Positions 1 to 7,495 of a DNA stretch of 64,000 bases are shown here, piece after piece; position 1 is the first letter of the stretch, and each line of letters opens with the position of its first letter. Below the pieces are notes generated by a model, which saw only the letters and a program-made list of their open reading frames with translations, was not told the DNA's origin and did not search any database. Both the position numbers and the translations under genes were made by a program. Origin of the DNA: Saprospiraceae bacterium (GTDB lineage Bacteria > Bacteroidota > Bacteroidia > Chitinophagales > Saprospiraceae); contig JAEUUO010000020.1 of assembly GCA_016787575.1 (NCBI GenBank), forward strand, positions 186,001 to 250,000. The letters run 5' to 3'.

Positions 1-71
1 ATCCAATTTTAGTCAAGAGTTATATAAAATGGTAAATCATTTTGTAATAATAAATCTAGCATGAAATAAAA

Positions 72-92
72 AAGGCCCTGATTCAGGGCCTT
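72..92 (-). terminator. Intrinsic terminator of ppiD
   Basis: A perfect 10-bp stem (AAGGCCCTGA / TCAGGGCCTT) with almost no loop, followed on the minus strand by a run of T (TTTTTTATTT). It starts a few bases beyond the stop codon of the minus-strand isomerase gene, so it is read as that gene's rho-independent terminator. Confidence 0.85.
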
Positions 93-98
93 TATATG

Positions 99-2222
99 TT
101 AGAAGAATTTACTTCGATAATCTGTTACCTTATTCTTTTTTTGCAGCGCCTTCATTACATAACTCATAGCGACATTTTTAGCCGGATGCACGTAAAATGC
201 GCGAAACGGATCTAAATTTGGTTCTACAGGTGGAATTACTTTTTTATTTAACTTACAAATAAAAACGCCTTTCTCTCCCATGATGGGTTGAGATGTCTGT
301 CCTTCACTAAGCTTGGCACAATTTGATACGACTTTTGATTCTTCTCCAAGATTGGTGATGTATCCGCTAAAAGGAGAAATGTCTTTTGCAGTATCAATGG
401 TATAAACAAAACCGCCAAGGCCCATGGTTAAATCTGCAATTTGACCCACTTTTTCTTTAATCTTCTCAAACTTTTTGCGTTTTATGATATCGCCTTTTAA
501 TTGCTCTTTGTAAGGTTCGTAGGATGCAAAACCTTTTGGTTGAATGTTTGATAGCGCAGCAATTAAATATTTATTGGTGTATTTTTTTTGCTCTTCCTGT
601 AAGCTGTAAACTTCAGTACTCACATCACCTACTTTGGTATCTTTAGCATAAGCCCAGCGCACCATTTCTCTGGAAGTATTGTTTGAATTCTGACCTAATT
701 TTGGAATCTGGTATGAATTCAAAAATAAATTGCCGGCCAGTTCCATAGTATATTTACCTCCTTCTTTTACAGCCTTTTCAAGGCTTTCCAGGCTGCGATT
801 GGTCTGGATGAGATTTTGAGCTTCATCGTAAATTGAATTGGTAATGGTTTCACCTGGCAGTATGGACTCTCCGATAACAGCTAAATGGATAGCATTTTTA
901 TTTGTAGTAAACCGCGTATCCGTTACTTGAATTAAATGAACTCCAAATTGAGTCAAAATGGTTTTAATTTCTCCTTTATTCAGACTGTAGAATATAGCAT
1001 CGTTGTAAGGCTTAACCATTCTACCCAAGGCTACCATTCCAAGATCACCGCCTTTTACTGCAGAGCCTTGGTCCTGACTGAACTTCATTGCCAAAGAATC
1101 AAAACGTGCTTTTCCCGTTTTAACCAGATTGCCCAAACTATCCAATAGGCGAACGGCAGAAAGATATTGTTCTCTTGTTTTAACCTGAATCAAAATATGA
1201 CTGGATTTCACAGAGTCTGGAATTACTTTTTTGTCCAACACTTTTGCAATACGGTACTCACCATTTTCAATATAAGGTCCATATACAGTACCATTCGGAA
1301 ATTTATAGATAGTGTCCTTTAGGGCTGGACTTAACTCAGCCTGAGTTAAATAAGCATCATTCCATGTACCCAAATTGCTGACTACAAAACTGGAATCATC
1401 GGTACTTGATTTGAAGCCCTCAATTTTGGACTCAACCGCAGTTTTAGCAGTATTTGAATCTTCAGCAGTAGGGATAATATCTAAAACTACATACTTAATG
1501 GAACGCGTTTCTTCGTCTGTTTTAAGTAATGACTTTTTAGTATTTGCCTCTTCAACATAATCAGATTCTTCAATTTTAATTTCTTCATCAGGAACAGCCA
1601 AATAAGGAATAATGGCATAATTAAAATCCAATCTGAAATTACTTTCGAATTGATTGCGTTCTATAGCAAAATTTGGCATAAACAAAGATTTGGAAACAAT
1701 GGCTCCCAATTTATTGTACATGCGATCTTTGATGACCTCTTTTTCTTGGACTAACCAGAAGTCTCTAAGACGAGGATCCAGATTTTCATCCTCAATACCT
1801 TGTTTGAAAGTATTTAATTGCTCCCGGTTTATTTGACCTGTATTGGGATCTTTAAAATTTCGTTGAATTACCGGCGAAAGGTTGTAACCAAATTCAAGTT
1901 CTTTAATCTCTGCAGGACTCACTCCAATCCCATTGTAATTAGCTTCTTTATCTAAAATAGCCTTTTCGATAAATTGGTTCCACATATAATCCTTACGGCC
2001 ATAATAATCCACCTCTGAATTAGCATACAATACGCGTTCGGTATTTTGGAATTCAGCCCAACTTAAAGTCTGCCCGGCTACTTTTCCTACGGTATCGGGG
2101 TTGTTGAAAAGGCTGGCGGATCCTCCGGAGGACATGTCCATAACAATAAATCCGATCAAAGCGAGCGCCATCAAGACGGTTACGACCCAAAGTCTTTTTC
2201 GGATACTGGTAATCATTCCCAT
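99..2222 (-). CDS. ppiD: PpiD/SurA-like membrane-anchored peptidyl-prolyl isomerase
   Basis: Periplasmic folding factor of the SurA-N/PpiD class, expected to assist envelope and secreted proteins by cis-trans prolyl isomerisation. A short basic N-terminus (IRKRLW) precedes one transmembrane helix at about residues 11-29; everything after it should lie in the periplasm. A parvulin-type domain sits at roughly 340-440, recognisable by SSHILI, GGDLGM and GVHLIQV. The length of 707 residues is normal for Bacteroidota homologues. The first ATG is used; a second ATG two codons later (2216) is equally possible. The gene appears monocistronic, with its own promoter at 2299-2329 and a terminator just past the stop. 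Symbol by family resemblance; true substrate set unknown. Confidence 0.85.
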   Translation of the reverse strand: MGMITSIRKRLWVVTVLMALALIGFIVMDMSSGGSASLFNNPDTVGKVAGQTLSWAEFQNTERVLYANSEVDYYGRKDYMWNQFIEKAILDKEANYNGIGVSPAEIKELEFGYNLSPVIQRNFKDPNTGQINREQLNTFKQGIEDENLDPRLRDFWLVQEKEVIKDRMYNKLGAIVSKSLFMPNFAIERNQFESNFRLDFNYAIIPYLAVPDEEIKIEESDYVEEANTKKSLLKTDEETRSIKYVVLDIIPTAEDSNTAKTAVESKIEGFKSSTDDSSFVVSNLGTWNDAYLTQAELSPALKDTIYKFPNGTVYGPYIENGEYRIAKVLDKKVIPDSVKSSHILIQVKTREQYLSAVRLLDSLGNLVKTGKARFDSLAMKFSQDQGSAVKGGDLGMVALGRMVKPYNDAIFYSLNKGEIKTILTQFGVHLIQVTDTRFTTNKNAIHLAVIGESILPGETITNSIYDEAQNLIQTNRSLESLEKAVKEGGKYTMELAGNLFLNSYQIPKLGQNSNNTSREMVRWAYAKDTKVGDVSTEVYSLQEEQKKYTNKYLIAALSNIQPKGFASYEPYKEQLKGDIIKRKKFEKIKEKVGQIADLTMGLGGFVYTIDTAKDISPFSGYITNLGEESKVVSNCAKLSEGQTSQPIMGEKGVFICKLNKKVIPPVEPNLDPFRAFYVHPAKNVAMSYVMKALQKKNKVTDYRSKFF

Positions 2223-2254
2223 AATCTATAGTTAACTTATTTAATATCAAATAA

Positions 2255-2292
2255 TTATAAATAAAAAACAGCCCAACTAGGGCTTTTAAAAA
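2255..2292 (-). promoter_or_regulatory. Terminator-like hairpin in the ppiD 5' leader
   Basis: On the minus strand the sequence AAAAGCCC-tagtt-GGGCT is followed by GTTTTTTATTT, i.e. a five-GC/AU stem extendable by A-U pairs plus a U run. It lies between the predicted ppiD transcription start (about 2292) and the ppiD start codon (2222), so it would form at the very 5' end of the mRNA. It may be an attenuator, a 5' stabilising hairpin, or the terminator of some unseen upstream transcript; the sequence alone does not decide. Confidence 0.45.
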
Positions 2293-2298
2293 GGAATG

Positions 2299-2329
2299 CA
2301 AAGGTAATAGGATTCCGATTTATTTTCAA
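2299..2329 (-). promoter_or_regulatory. Bacteroidota-type promoter of ppiD
   Basis: Minus strand: TTG at 2329-2327, a 20-bp spacer, then TACCTTTG at 2306-2299. This matches the known Bacteroidota consensus TTG-N19-21-TAnnTTTG exactly. Transcription should start about 7 bp further on, near 2292, giving a leader of about 70 nt before the ppiD start codon. Confidence 0.6.
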
Positions 2330-2616
2330 TCCTAATCGCTGAAAATTAGAACTTTAGTTTAAATAACTGATATGGCTGGCTATTTCAAAGACATAGTCTA
2401 GACAAAATGACAAGAAAATGACCAAAAGCTGAATTCAATAATCAAATTAGTCCATTCAATAAATTGACCTGTAAAAACCTGGGCAATTAGGTGAATATTC
2501 ATTCAGGATGGTTTTGTTTTGAACCACTATTTGAGAACAAGCCATGCATGGTTATTCAAATCGCAGGCGTCCTACTGCGTGAGCAAGGATTATTTCTTAT
2601 ACCCTAATTACTAACT
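2330..2616. other. Intergenic region, no gene seen
   Basis: About 290 bases between the divergent ppiD promoter and the first Cys-rich lipoprotein gene. Apart from a small hairpin (CGCAG ... CTGCG, about 2563-2578) just ahead of the lipoprotein gene, no open frame of note, RNA gene or clear TAnnTTTG promoter for the plus-strand gene was found. Confidence 0.5.
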
Positions 2617-3210
2617 ATGAAACAAGCCCTATTTTTATTAGCAGCATGCAGTAGCATGTTATGGTGCGCATGTCAAAACGAAACCGATGTGCATCCCGCA
2701 ACGACATCATCTGTCAATATAGCTCCAAGCTCTTACAGATTGATTGGTGGCAATAGCTATTTGGTTTTATTGAAGGAATCCGGAAATGCAGAAGATCTCA
2801 TTTATGTTTTTCGAAATCAATCAAACAATTCCGTCAATCAAATAATCCAGGTACTTGCAATTACAGAATTGCAGGATGGATTGGATGTCTTGAAAGCAGA
2901 TGGATCACACATCGTGTTAGCAACCCGGACGGACCTTCCTGCGCACTATCATGGTTACAGTTTAGCCAAATTAAGTGGTTCCGTAAATCAGGCCCGATTT
3001 TATGAGCATGGATTTCCAAAATCAAATCCGGATGTAGATGCCGTTAAATGTGCTTGCAAAACATTGCCGCAAAAAGAAAGCTGTGATTCAGGAGGAATGG
3101 GTGCAACAGATTGTTCAGTTGAAGTATCCGGTACCGTTGCTGGATCTGGTGTAACTGAACGATGCAGTGTAAAGTGTGGAGAAGGAACCTACGCTTGTTG
3201 TAAAAAATAA
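2617..3210 (+). CDS. Cys-rich putative lipoprotein, first of a tandem paralogous pair
   Basis: Function not recognised. The 197-residue product begins with a hydrophobic signal and a Cys-containing cleavage region (SMLWCACQN), suggesting a lipoprotein although the lipobox is imperfect. The middle (about 45-140) looks beta-rich. The last 55 residues hold eight cysteines in the spacing CxC-x8-C-x9-C-x16-C-x3-C-x6-CC, with GGMG, CSV and a terminal YACCKK. The gene at 3354 has the same module and the same FYxxGxPxxNPDV stretch before it, so the two arose by tandem duplication. The module might be disulfide-bonded in the periplasm or on the surface, or bind metal; neither is shown. No clear promoter was found upstream. 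Confidence 0.75.
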   Translation: MKQALFLLAACSSMLWCACQNETDVHPATTSSVNIAPSSYRLIGGNSYLVLLKESGNAEDLIYVFRNQSNNSVNQIIQVLAITELQDGLDVLKADGSHIVLATRTDLPAHYHGYSLAKLSGSVNQARFYEHGFPKSNPDVDAVKCACKTLPQKESCDSGGMGATDCSVEVSGTVAGSGVTERCSVKCGEGTYACCKK

Positions 3211-3353
3211 TTTTATTGAGATGCTTTAAAAATCAGATTCTAATTGTTGAATTAATAATCTAATAAATCTTTTATCAAATATTTATTGCTATACAAAATT
3301 TGAGCATTGGCAATGTGATTTTGGGATCTCCTCACCTTTTAAATTGTAAAATC

Positions 3354-3941
3354 ATGAGAACTGTTATTTTTCTATTTTATTTAAGTGGGATGTTGTGCTT
3401 CTCATCCTGCGATAAATCTAATAATTCATTGACATTAAAAACTTCTGAACGTGCGAGTGCTGTGCTTTATGCTTTGATTGAAAAGTCGGACTATGTATTG
3501 TTGGTTCCGGGTTCATATCAAGCAGGTAATAAGGTTTATATGCTTCGGGGAACTTTTGTTGATCGCGGAATGCAATCGATTTCGGTTAAATTGCTAACTG
3601 ATTTAGAAGATCGGCTGGTAGTGAATTTGGCAAACGGAACTTCCAAAACGTTTGGCTTAGTCGCAGGTGCAGATTTTGTAGGTCACAGCCTGGTAACCGT
3701 AACGGATGTTGCTAATCAATTTGCTTTTTATTCAAACGGTTTGCCAAGGGAAAATCCTGATGTTTCATGGATCAGTTGCACCTGCGTGCAACAAGGAGTT
3801 CCGGCAGATTGCGCAAATGGAGGAATTGGATCTTCCAGTTGTTCTGTTGATTCGAAATATCAAGTAATTGGTGGACATCATGTTGGTTCTAAATGTTCAG
3901 TGAACTGTGCTTCGGGATATTATTCTTGTTGTAATAAGTAA
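3354..3941 (+). CDS. Cys-rich putative lipoprotein, second of the pair
   Basis: Function not recognised. Start placed at the ATG at 3354 because the following MRTVIFLFYLSGMLCFSSC is a good lipoprotein signal peptide (lipobox FSSC); an upstream in-frame TTG at 3300 would only add a non-signal-like stretch. The mature protein is about 175 residues. Its C-terminus repeats the module of its neighbour: CxC-x8-C-x9-C-x17-C-x3-C-x6-CC with GGIG, CSV and YSCCNK. Outside the module the two proteins have diverged strongly, keeping FYxxGxPxxNPDV directly before the first CxC. A hairpin terminator follows the stop. Confidence 0.8.
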   Translation: MRTVIFLFYLSGMLCFSSCDKSNNSLTLKTSERASAVLYALIEKSDYVLLVPGSYQAGNKVYMLRGTFVDRGMQSISVKLLTDLEDRLVVNLANGTSKTFGLVAGADFVGHSLVTVTDVANQFAFYSNGLPRENPDVSWISCTCVQQGVPADCANGGIGSSSCSVDSKYQVIGGHHVGSKCSVNCASGYYSCCNK

Positions 3942-3950
3942 GCCCTTGTA

Positions 3951-3987
3951 ACAGCCCATCCCCAAACGTTGGGGATGGCTGTTTTTA
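3951..3987 (+). terminator. Intrinsic terminator after the Cys-rich pair
   Basis: Inverted repeat ACAGCC(C)ATCCCCAA / TTGGGGATGGCTGT with one bulged C and a three-base loop (ACG), followed by TTTTT. It lies 9 bases after the second lipoprotein gene. Confidence 0.8.
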
Positions 3988-4007
3988 TAACTTGCAAAAT
4001 TTTTCTT

Positions 4008-4165
4008 GACCTGAGGAAGTCTATTAGGCTATTAGACTTTTAGCTTTTTAGACTTTTAGGGAATTGTCAGCCTGAAAACCTGAAAGTAAAAATCAAACTA
4101 AAAGGTTTACGAAAGTCAAGCCTATAGCCTAAAAACCTATAGTCTATAGACTAAAGACTTCTTTC
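4008..4165. repeat. Intergenic repeat, 'agtctattaggc' family
   Basis: Low-complexity stretch built from variants of agtctattaggctattagac, ttttagacttttag, gcctatagcctaaaaacctatag and tctatagactaaagactt in both orientations, so that large parts can fold back on each other. It separates the convergent lipoprotein and pth genes. Related strings (agtctaaaagtctaatagcc) recur at about 19660-19690 and, weaker, at 45050-45115. Confidence 0.6.
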
Positions 4166-4185
4166 ATCCTTTAGCTTATAAAATT

Positions 4186-4791
4186 CTACTGTTTCAAATT
4201 AGAATTATCAGTTTTTTGAATTTCAATTTTCTTAGAATTATAACTATTCATAGTATTTGTCAATCCGGCAAAACAAAAACTTAAGCTAGCATCTGCTGAT
4301 AATTTTATAATTTCAGTTAAGTTTCTTAATTCGCTTTCTGTCCATTTGCCTAATACGTAATCTACTTGTTTACCTTTTGAAAATTGATTTCCAATTCCTA
4401 TTCTAAGTCGTGGGTACTTATTGGAAGCCAATTTTTCCTGTATGTCTTTTAATCCATTGTGACCGCCATCGCTTCCCTCTGGTCTTATTCGAATACTTCC
4501 AAAATCTAAATTTAAATCATCAAGAATTACAAAGCAATTTGGCAATTCAATTTTTTCCTTATCTAACCAGTACTTTATTGCTTTACCACTTAAATTCATA
4601 TAGGTGCTTGGTTTGATTAAAATTAATTTTTTCCCTTTATAATTTGCTTCAGCCACATGCGCTAAACTGGATACTTTAAAACCGACACCAAGTCTTTCCG
4701 CCAGCTGATCTAAAACTTCAAATCCAATGTTATGTCTGGTTCCAAAATATTCGGGATCCATGTTGCCTAAACCTGCAATTAAAAACTTCAT
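4186..4791 (-). CDS. pth: Peptidyl-tRNA hydrolase
   Basis: Cytoplasmic enzyme that cleaves the ester bond between peptide and tRNA in drop-off products, recycling tRNA. Family signatures are clear: GLGNMDPEYFGTRHNIGF near the N-terminus with catalytic His20 and Asn10, PSTYMNLSG with the conserved Asn, DDLNLDFG, and GGHNGL. Length 201 aa is normal. The usual P after GLGN is replaced (GLGNMD), a mild variation. It stands alone on the minus strand between plus-strand genes, with a strong promoter at 4845-4876. Confidence 0.95.
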   Translation of the reverse strand: MKFLIAGLGNMDPEYFGTRHNIGFEVLDQLAERLGVGFKVSSLAHVAEANYKGKKLILIKPSTYMNLSGKAIKYWLDKEKIELPNCFVILDDLNLDFGSIRIRPEGSDGGHNGLKDIQEKLASNKYPRLRIGIGNQFSKGKQVDYVLGKWTESELRNLTEIIKLSADASLSFCFAGLTNTMNSYNSKKIEIQKTDNSNLKQ

Positions 4792-4844
4792 ACGAGTAAA
4801 ATTCTAAAAGGGTAAACTGTTAATTTTAAACAGGATATATCGAT

Positions 4845-4876
4845 CAAAAGTAAGTGCTTCTATTTAAGTCCCCAAA
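4845..4876 (-). promoter_or_regulatory. Promoter of pth
   Basis: Minus strand: TTTG at 4876-4873, 20-bp spacer, TACTTTTG at 4852-4845, matching the Bacteroidota consensus. Predicted start of transcription about 4838, leaving a leader of about 45 nt. Confidence 0.55.
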
Positions 4877-5083
4877 TAGAATCATTCTTTTAAGGCAATT
4901 CTCAGCATGTCATTCATTATTATTTGAGGCTATTATTCGTTTATTAATTTGGTTTAAATAGAAATGCATCTAAATTGAATTCAAGAGGCTGTACTTTTTT
5001 AAAATTTTCCATTAATTAAAATAAAACCAGCTTATTATTAAAATCCCTAAATAAACATTCAACTTTGCCGGATAATCCAGATA

Positions 5084-6100
5084 TTGAAATTCAAAGAGTT
5101 TAAATTATTTATAAAAACCATCCGATTCCAAAGATTTTGGAATGCAGGACTGGTATTGATTTCCTATTACCTTTCAATTTGGATCAAAAGACCCATTCAC
5201 TGGGGATTGCCAATTGCAATTGCCATTGAACCTACAACAGCATGTAATCTGCGTTGTCCACAGTGCCCATCCGGTTTGCGCAATTTCAATCGTCCAACAG
5301 GAAATCTTAAAATTCAGGATTTTAAAAATTGGCTGGAACCCATACAAAGCAAAATATGGGCTGTTACATTCTATTTTCAAGGGGAACCGTTTATTCATCC
5401 GGATGTGGAGCAAGCTATTTTAATGGCTCATAATTATGGATTATATACCATGAGTTCTACAAATGGGCATTTTTTGGATAAATCAAGAGTTGAACGAATC
5501 ATACGGTCCGGATTGGATCGATTGATTATTTCTTTAGATGGAACTACCCAGGAAATCTATGAGATTTATAGGAAAGAAGGCAAATTATACAAAGTGACCG
5601 AAGGAATTCATACCTTAATGGAAATGAAGCGGCAACTGAAATCTTCCACTCCCTTTGTCATTCTCCAATTTATTGTAATGAAGTCAAATGAACACCAGAT
5701 ATCGGATGTATATGAATTGGCAAAATCTTTAGGAGTTGATGAACTTAAAATTAAAACAGCTCAAATTTATGATTTTGAGAAAGGTTCGGATCTGATTCCT
5801 GAAGAACAAATATATTCCCGATATCAAAAGGATACGGCTGGTCAATTCCAAATTAAAAATACATTGACGAATGGTTGTTGGAAACTTTGGCATGCTCCGG
5901 TAATTACATGGGATGGGCAGGTAGTACCGTGTTGCTTTGATAAAGATGCCAGTCATCCATTGGGAAATTTAAAAGTTGAAAGTTTTAAATCCATATGGAA
6001 TAATTCAAGTTATAAGGATTTCAGAAATAAGATTTGGTCTTCACGAAAATCAGTTGACATTTGCCGGAATTGCACTGAAGGCACTCGCGTTTGGATTTAA
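5084..6100 (+). CDS. Radical SAM/SPASM domain protein
   Basis: Radical S-adenosylmethionine enzyme of unknown substrate. The [4Fe-4S]-SAM cluster motif CNLRCPQC supplies Cys54, Cys58 and Cys61; FQGEPF is the GGE-like motif. A C-terminal SPASM-type region carries Cys265, Cys283-Cys284, Cys327 and Cys330 for auxiliary cluster(s). The N-terminal 45 residues include a hydrophobic stretch (AGLVLISYYLSIW), perhaps a membrane association. No ATG is available near the N-terminus, so the start is the TTG at 5084; TCAACTTTG at about 5059 resembles a promoter. No biosynthetic partners or precursor peptide are adjacent, so RiPP, anaerobic-sulfatase-type or sugar-modifying roles all stay open. Confidence 0.85.
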   Translation: MKFKEFKLFIKTIRFQRFWNAGLVLISYYLSIWIKRPIHWGLPIAIAIEPTTACNLRCPQCPSGLRNFNRPTGNLKIQDFKNWLEPIQSKIWAVTFYFQGEPFIHPDVEQAILMAHNYGLYTMSSTNGHFLDKSRVERIIRSGLDRLIISLDGTTQEIYEIYRKEGKLYKVTEGIHTLMEMKRQLKSSTPFVILQFIVMKSNEHQISDVYELAKSLGVDELKIKTAQIYDFEKGSDLIPEEQIYSRYQKDTAGQFQIKNTLTNGCWKLWHAPVITWDGQVVPCCFDKDASHPLGNLKVESFKSIWNNSSYKDFRNKIWSSRKSVDICRNCTEGTRVWI

Positions 6101-6415
6101 TTAACAGTCTGTAAATGAAAGATTTGAGTCATTTTAAAGGCCTTCAGGATGACCAATTAACGCAAATAATTATGCATAAACACCCTAAAATCATATTTAT
6201 ATACATATAAAAAAATTAATTCTTTGATTATTAAACAATTAGAGCCAGTTTTTATTGGTGAATCATCCAATTCTTACGATCTTTGTTAGCTGCTTTTAAT
6301 ACAGGCAGCTACATATTTCAATATTTCAAATACCGGAATTTTATTTGCTTTTACTTGAATAAATTAAGTGAAATCAATATAAATATCTTCGGATGGGCTG
6401 AAAAACAGGTTATTT
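6101..6415. other. Intergenic region with a short inverted repeat
   Basis: About 315 bases. It contains a 31-codon open frame directly after the radical SAM gene (6115-6210, unsupported) and a 7-bp inverted repeat TAGCTGC / GCAGCTA at 6287-6311 with an 11-base loop. No tRNA or clear terminator was seen. Confidence 0.5.
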
Positions 6416-7450
6416 ATGATGCATGGCACATTTTACAAGGTGATCATACAAGGAAAGTTTGAATTTGGTACTGAACGTTCATTTCAAAAAGTTTATCAAC
6501 TTTTTTTGCAACGCTCAGAAACACTTTACAAAAAAGAAATTCTCTTTAAGACCCCGGAAACAATCTTTTTTCCTGATGAAAAATCCTTAAATATTGGTCG
6601 CTTTATCGGAAATTCTTCTGAAAAGGTTTGGAAAAATACAATCAGCTTAATTGAATATTGTGCACAATTTTCTCTTTCAGGCAGTATCAATGCCTGGATG
6701 ACAGACAATGGTAAAATTTTACATTATTGCCATTTTGAACCACTTGGTGATAAAACTTCTGTGATGCTTTACCAGGAAGGTAAAAAAATGGCAGAGCAAA
6801 TTGGAAAAGAACAGGAAGCTATTAAACTTTTGACAGAAGCCATTGAAAAACACGATCGGCATTCACAGGCTTATGAAAAAAGAGCTTATATCAATTTTCA
6901 CCTTAAAAATTACGATGATGCTATTTATGATTTTAAGAAAAGCATCAAGTACGATTTTATGAATGCGTCTTCACATTACGGACTCGCACGCAGCCTCATG
7001 ATTAAAAATGATTTGGAAGCCGCTATTCTCGCTTTGGAAGAAGCCACCAAACAATCCATTGCATTGCAACCACTTTATTGGGCTTCTCGTCGCGTTAAAG
7101 GAAATTGTCATCTTGAATTAAATCAATTTGATAAAGCTGCTTTTGAATACAAACTATTTATTACCAGGAATTTTCCGGAAAATGATCCCAACCTAAAATA
7201 CTTATCCAAAACCTGGTTTAATTACGGCAAAACTTTGTTTGCTTTAGGTCAATTGGATGCAGCATTGGATGCATTTGACAAATCACTTGAAAAAGCTGAA
7301 TTAAATCAAGAAACAAACCAGGCTGAAGTATTTATGCACAGAGGAATGGCTCGTAAAGCTGCGGGAAAAGCCGATTACATCTTAGATCTTCAAAAGGCGG
7401 CAGAATTGGGTTCACAATCTGCTTCACTTTTATTGGCTGAGCAGGCCTGA
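6416..7450 (+). CDS. TPR-repeat protein
   Basis: Likely a cytoplasmic scaffold; precise role unknown. The first 120 residues form an unrecognised domain (no signal peptide), followed by tetratricopeptide repeats from about residue 125 to the end, visible as AIKLLTEAIEKH, AYEKRAYINFHLKNYDDAIYDF, SSHYGLARSLM, and ALGQLDAALDAFDKSLEKAE (each an alternating helix pair with the usual A/G/Y/P spacing). Two adjacent ATGs (6416, 6419) can start it. It precedes the envelope gene at 7496 by 45 bases and may be co-transcribed. Confidence 0.75.
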   Translation: MMHGTFYKVIIQGKFEFGTERSFQKVYQLFLQRSETLYKKEILFKTPETIFFPDEKSLNIGRFIGNSSEKVWKNTISLIEYCAQFSLSGSINAWMTDNGKILHYCHFEPLGDKTSVMLYQEGKKMAEQIGKEQEAIKLLTEAIEKHDRHSQAYEKRAYINFHLKNYDDAIYDFKKSIKYDFMNASSHYGLARSLMIKNDLEAAILALEEATKQSIALQPLYWASRRVKGNCHLELNQFDKAAFEYKLFITRNFPENDPNLKYLSKTWFNYGKTLFALGQLDAALDAFDKSLEKAELNQETNQAEVFMHRGMARKAAGKADYILDLQKAAELGSQSASLLLAEQA

Positions 7451-7495
7451 TTTTTTATAACAAATTTATTGATTCAATCGTTTCACCATTCTGAG

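Noticed and set aside
2053..2301. Minus-strand frame overlapping the ppiD start, 82 codons
   Set aside because: Out-of-frame shadow of ppiD and its leader with no protein-like composition of its own.
2617..6100. Cys-rich proteins as precursor peptides for the radical SAM/SPASM enzyme
   Set aside because: They are large lipoproteins with their own terminator, and pth lies between on the other strand, so a RiPP pathway is not supported.
7469..7495. TTG start for the PD40-OmpA gene
   Set aside because: The ATG at 7496 begins a clean signal peptide; the extra nine residues would disrupt it.
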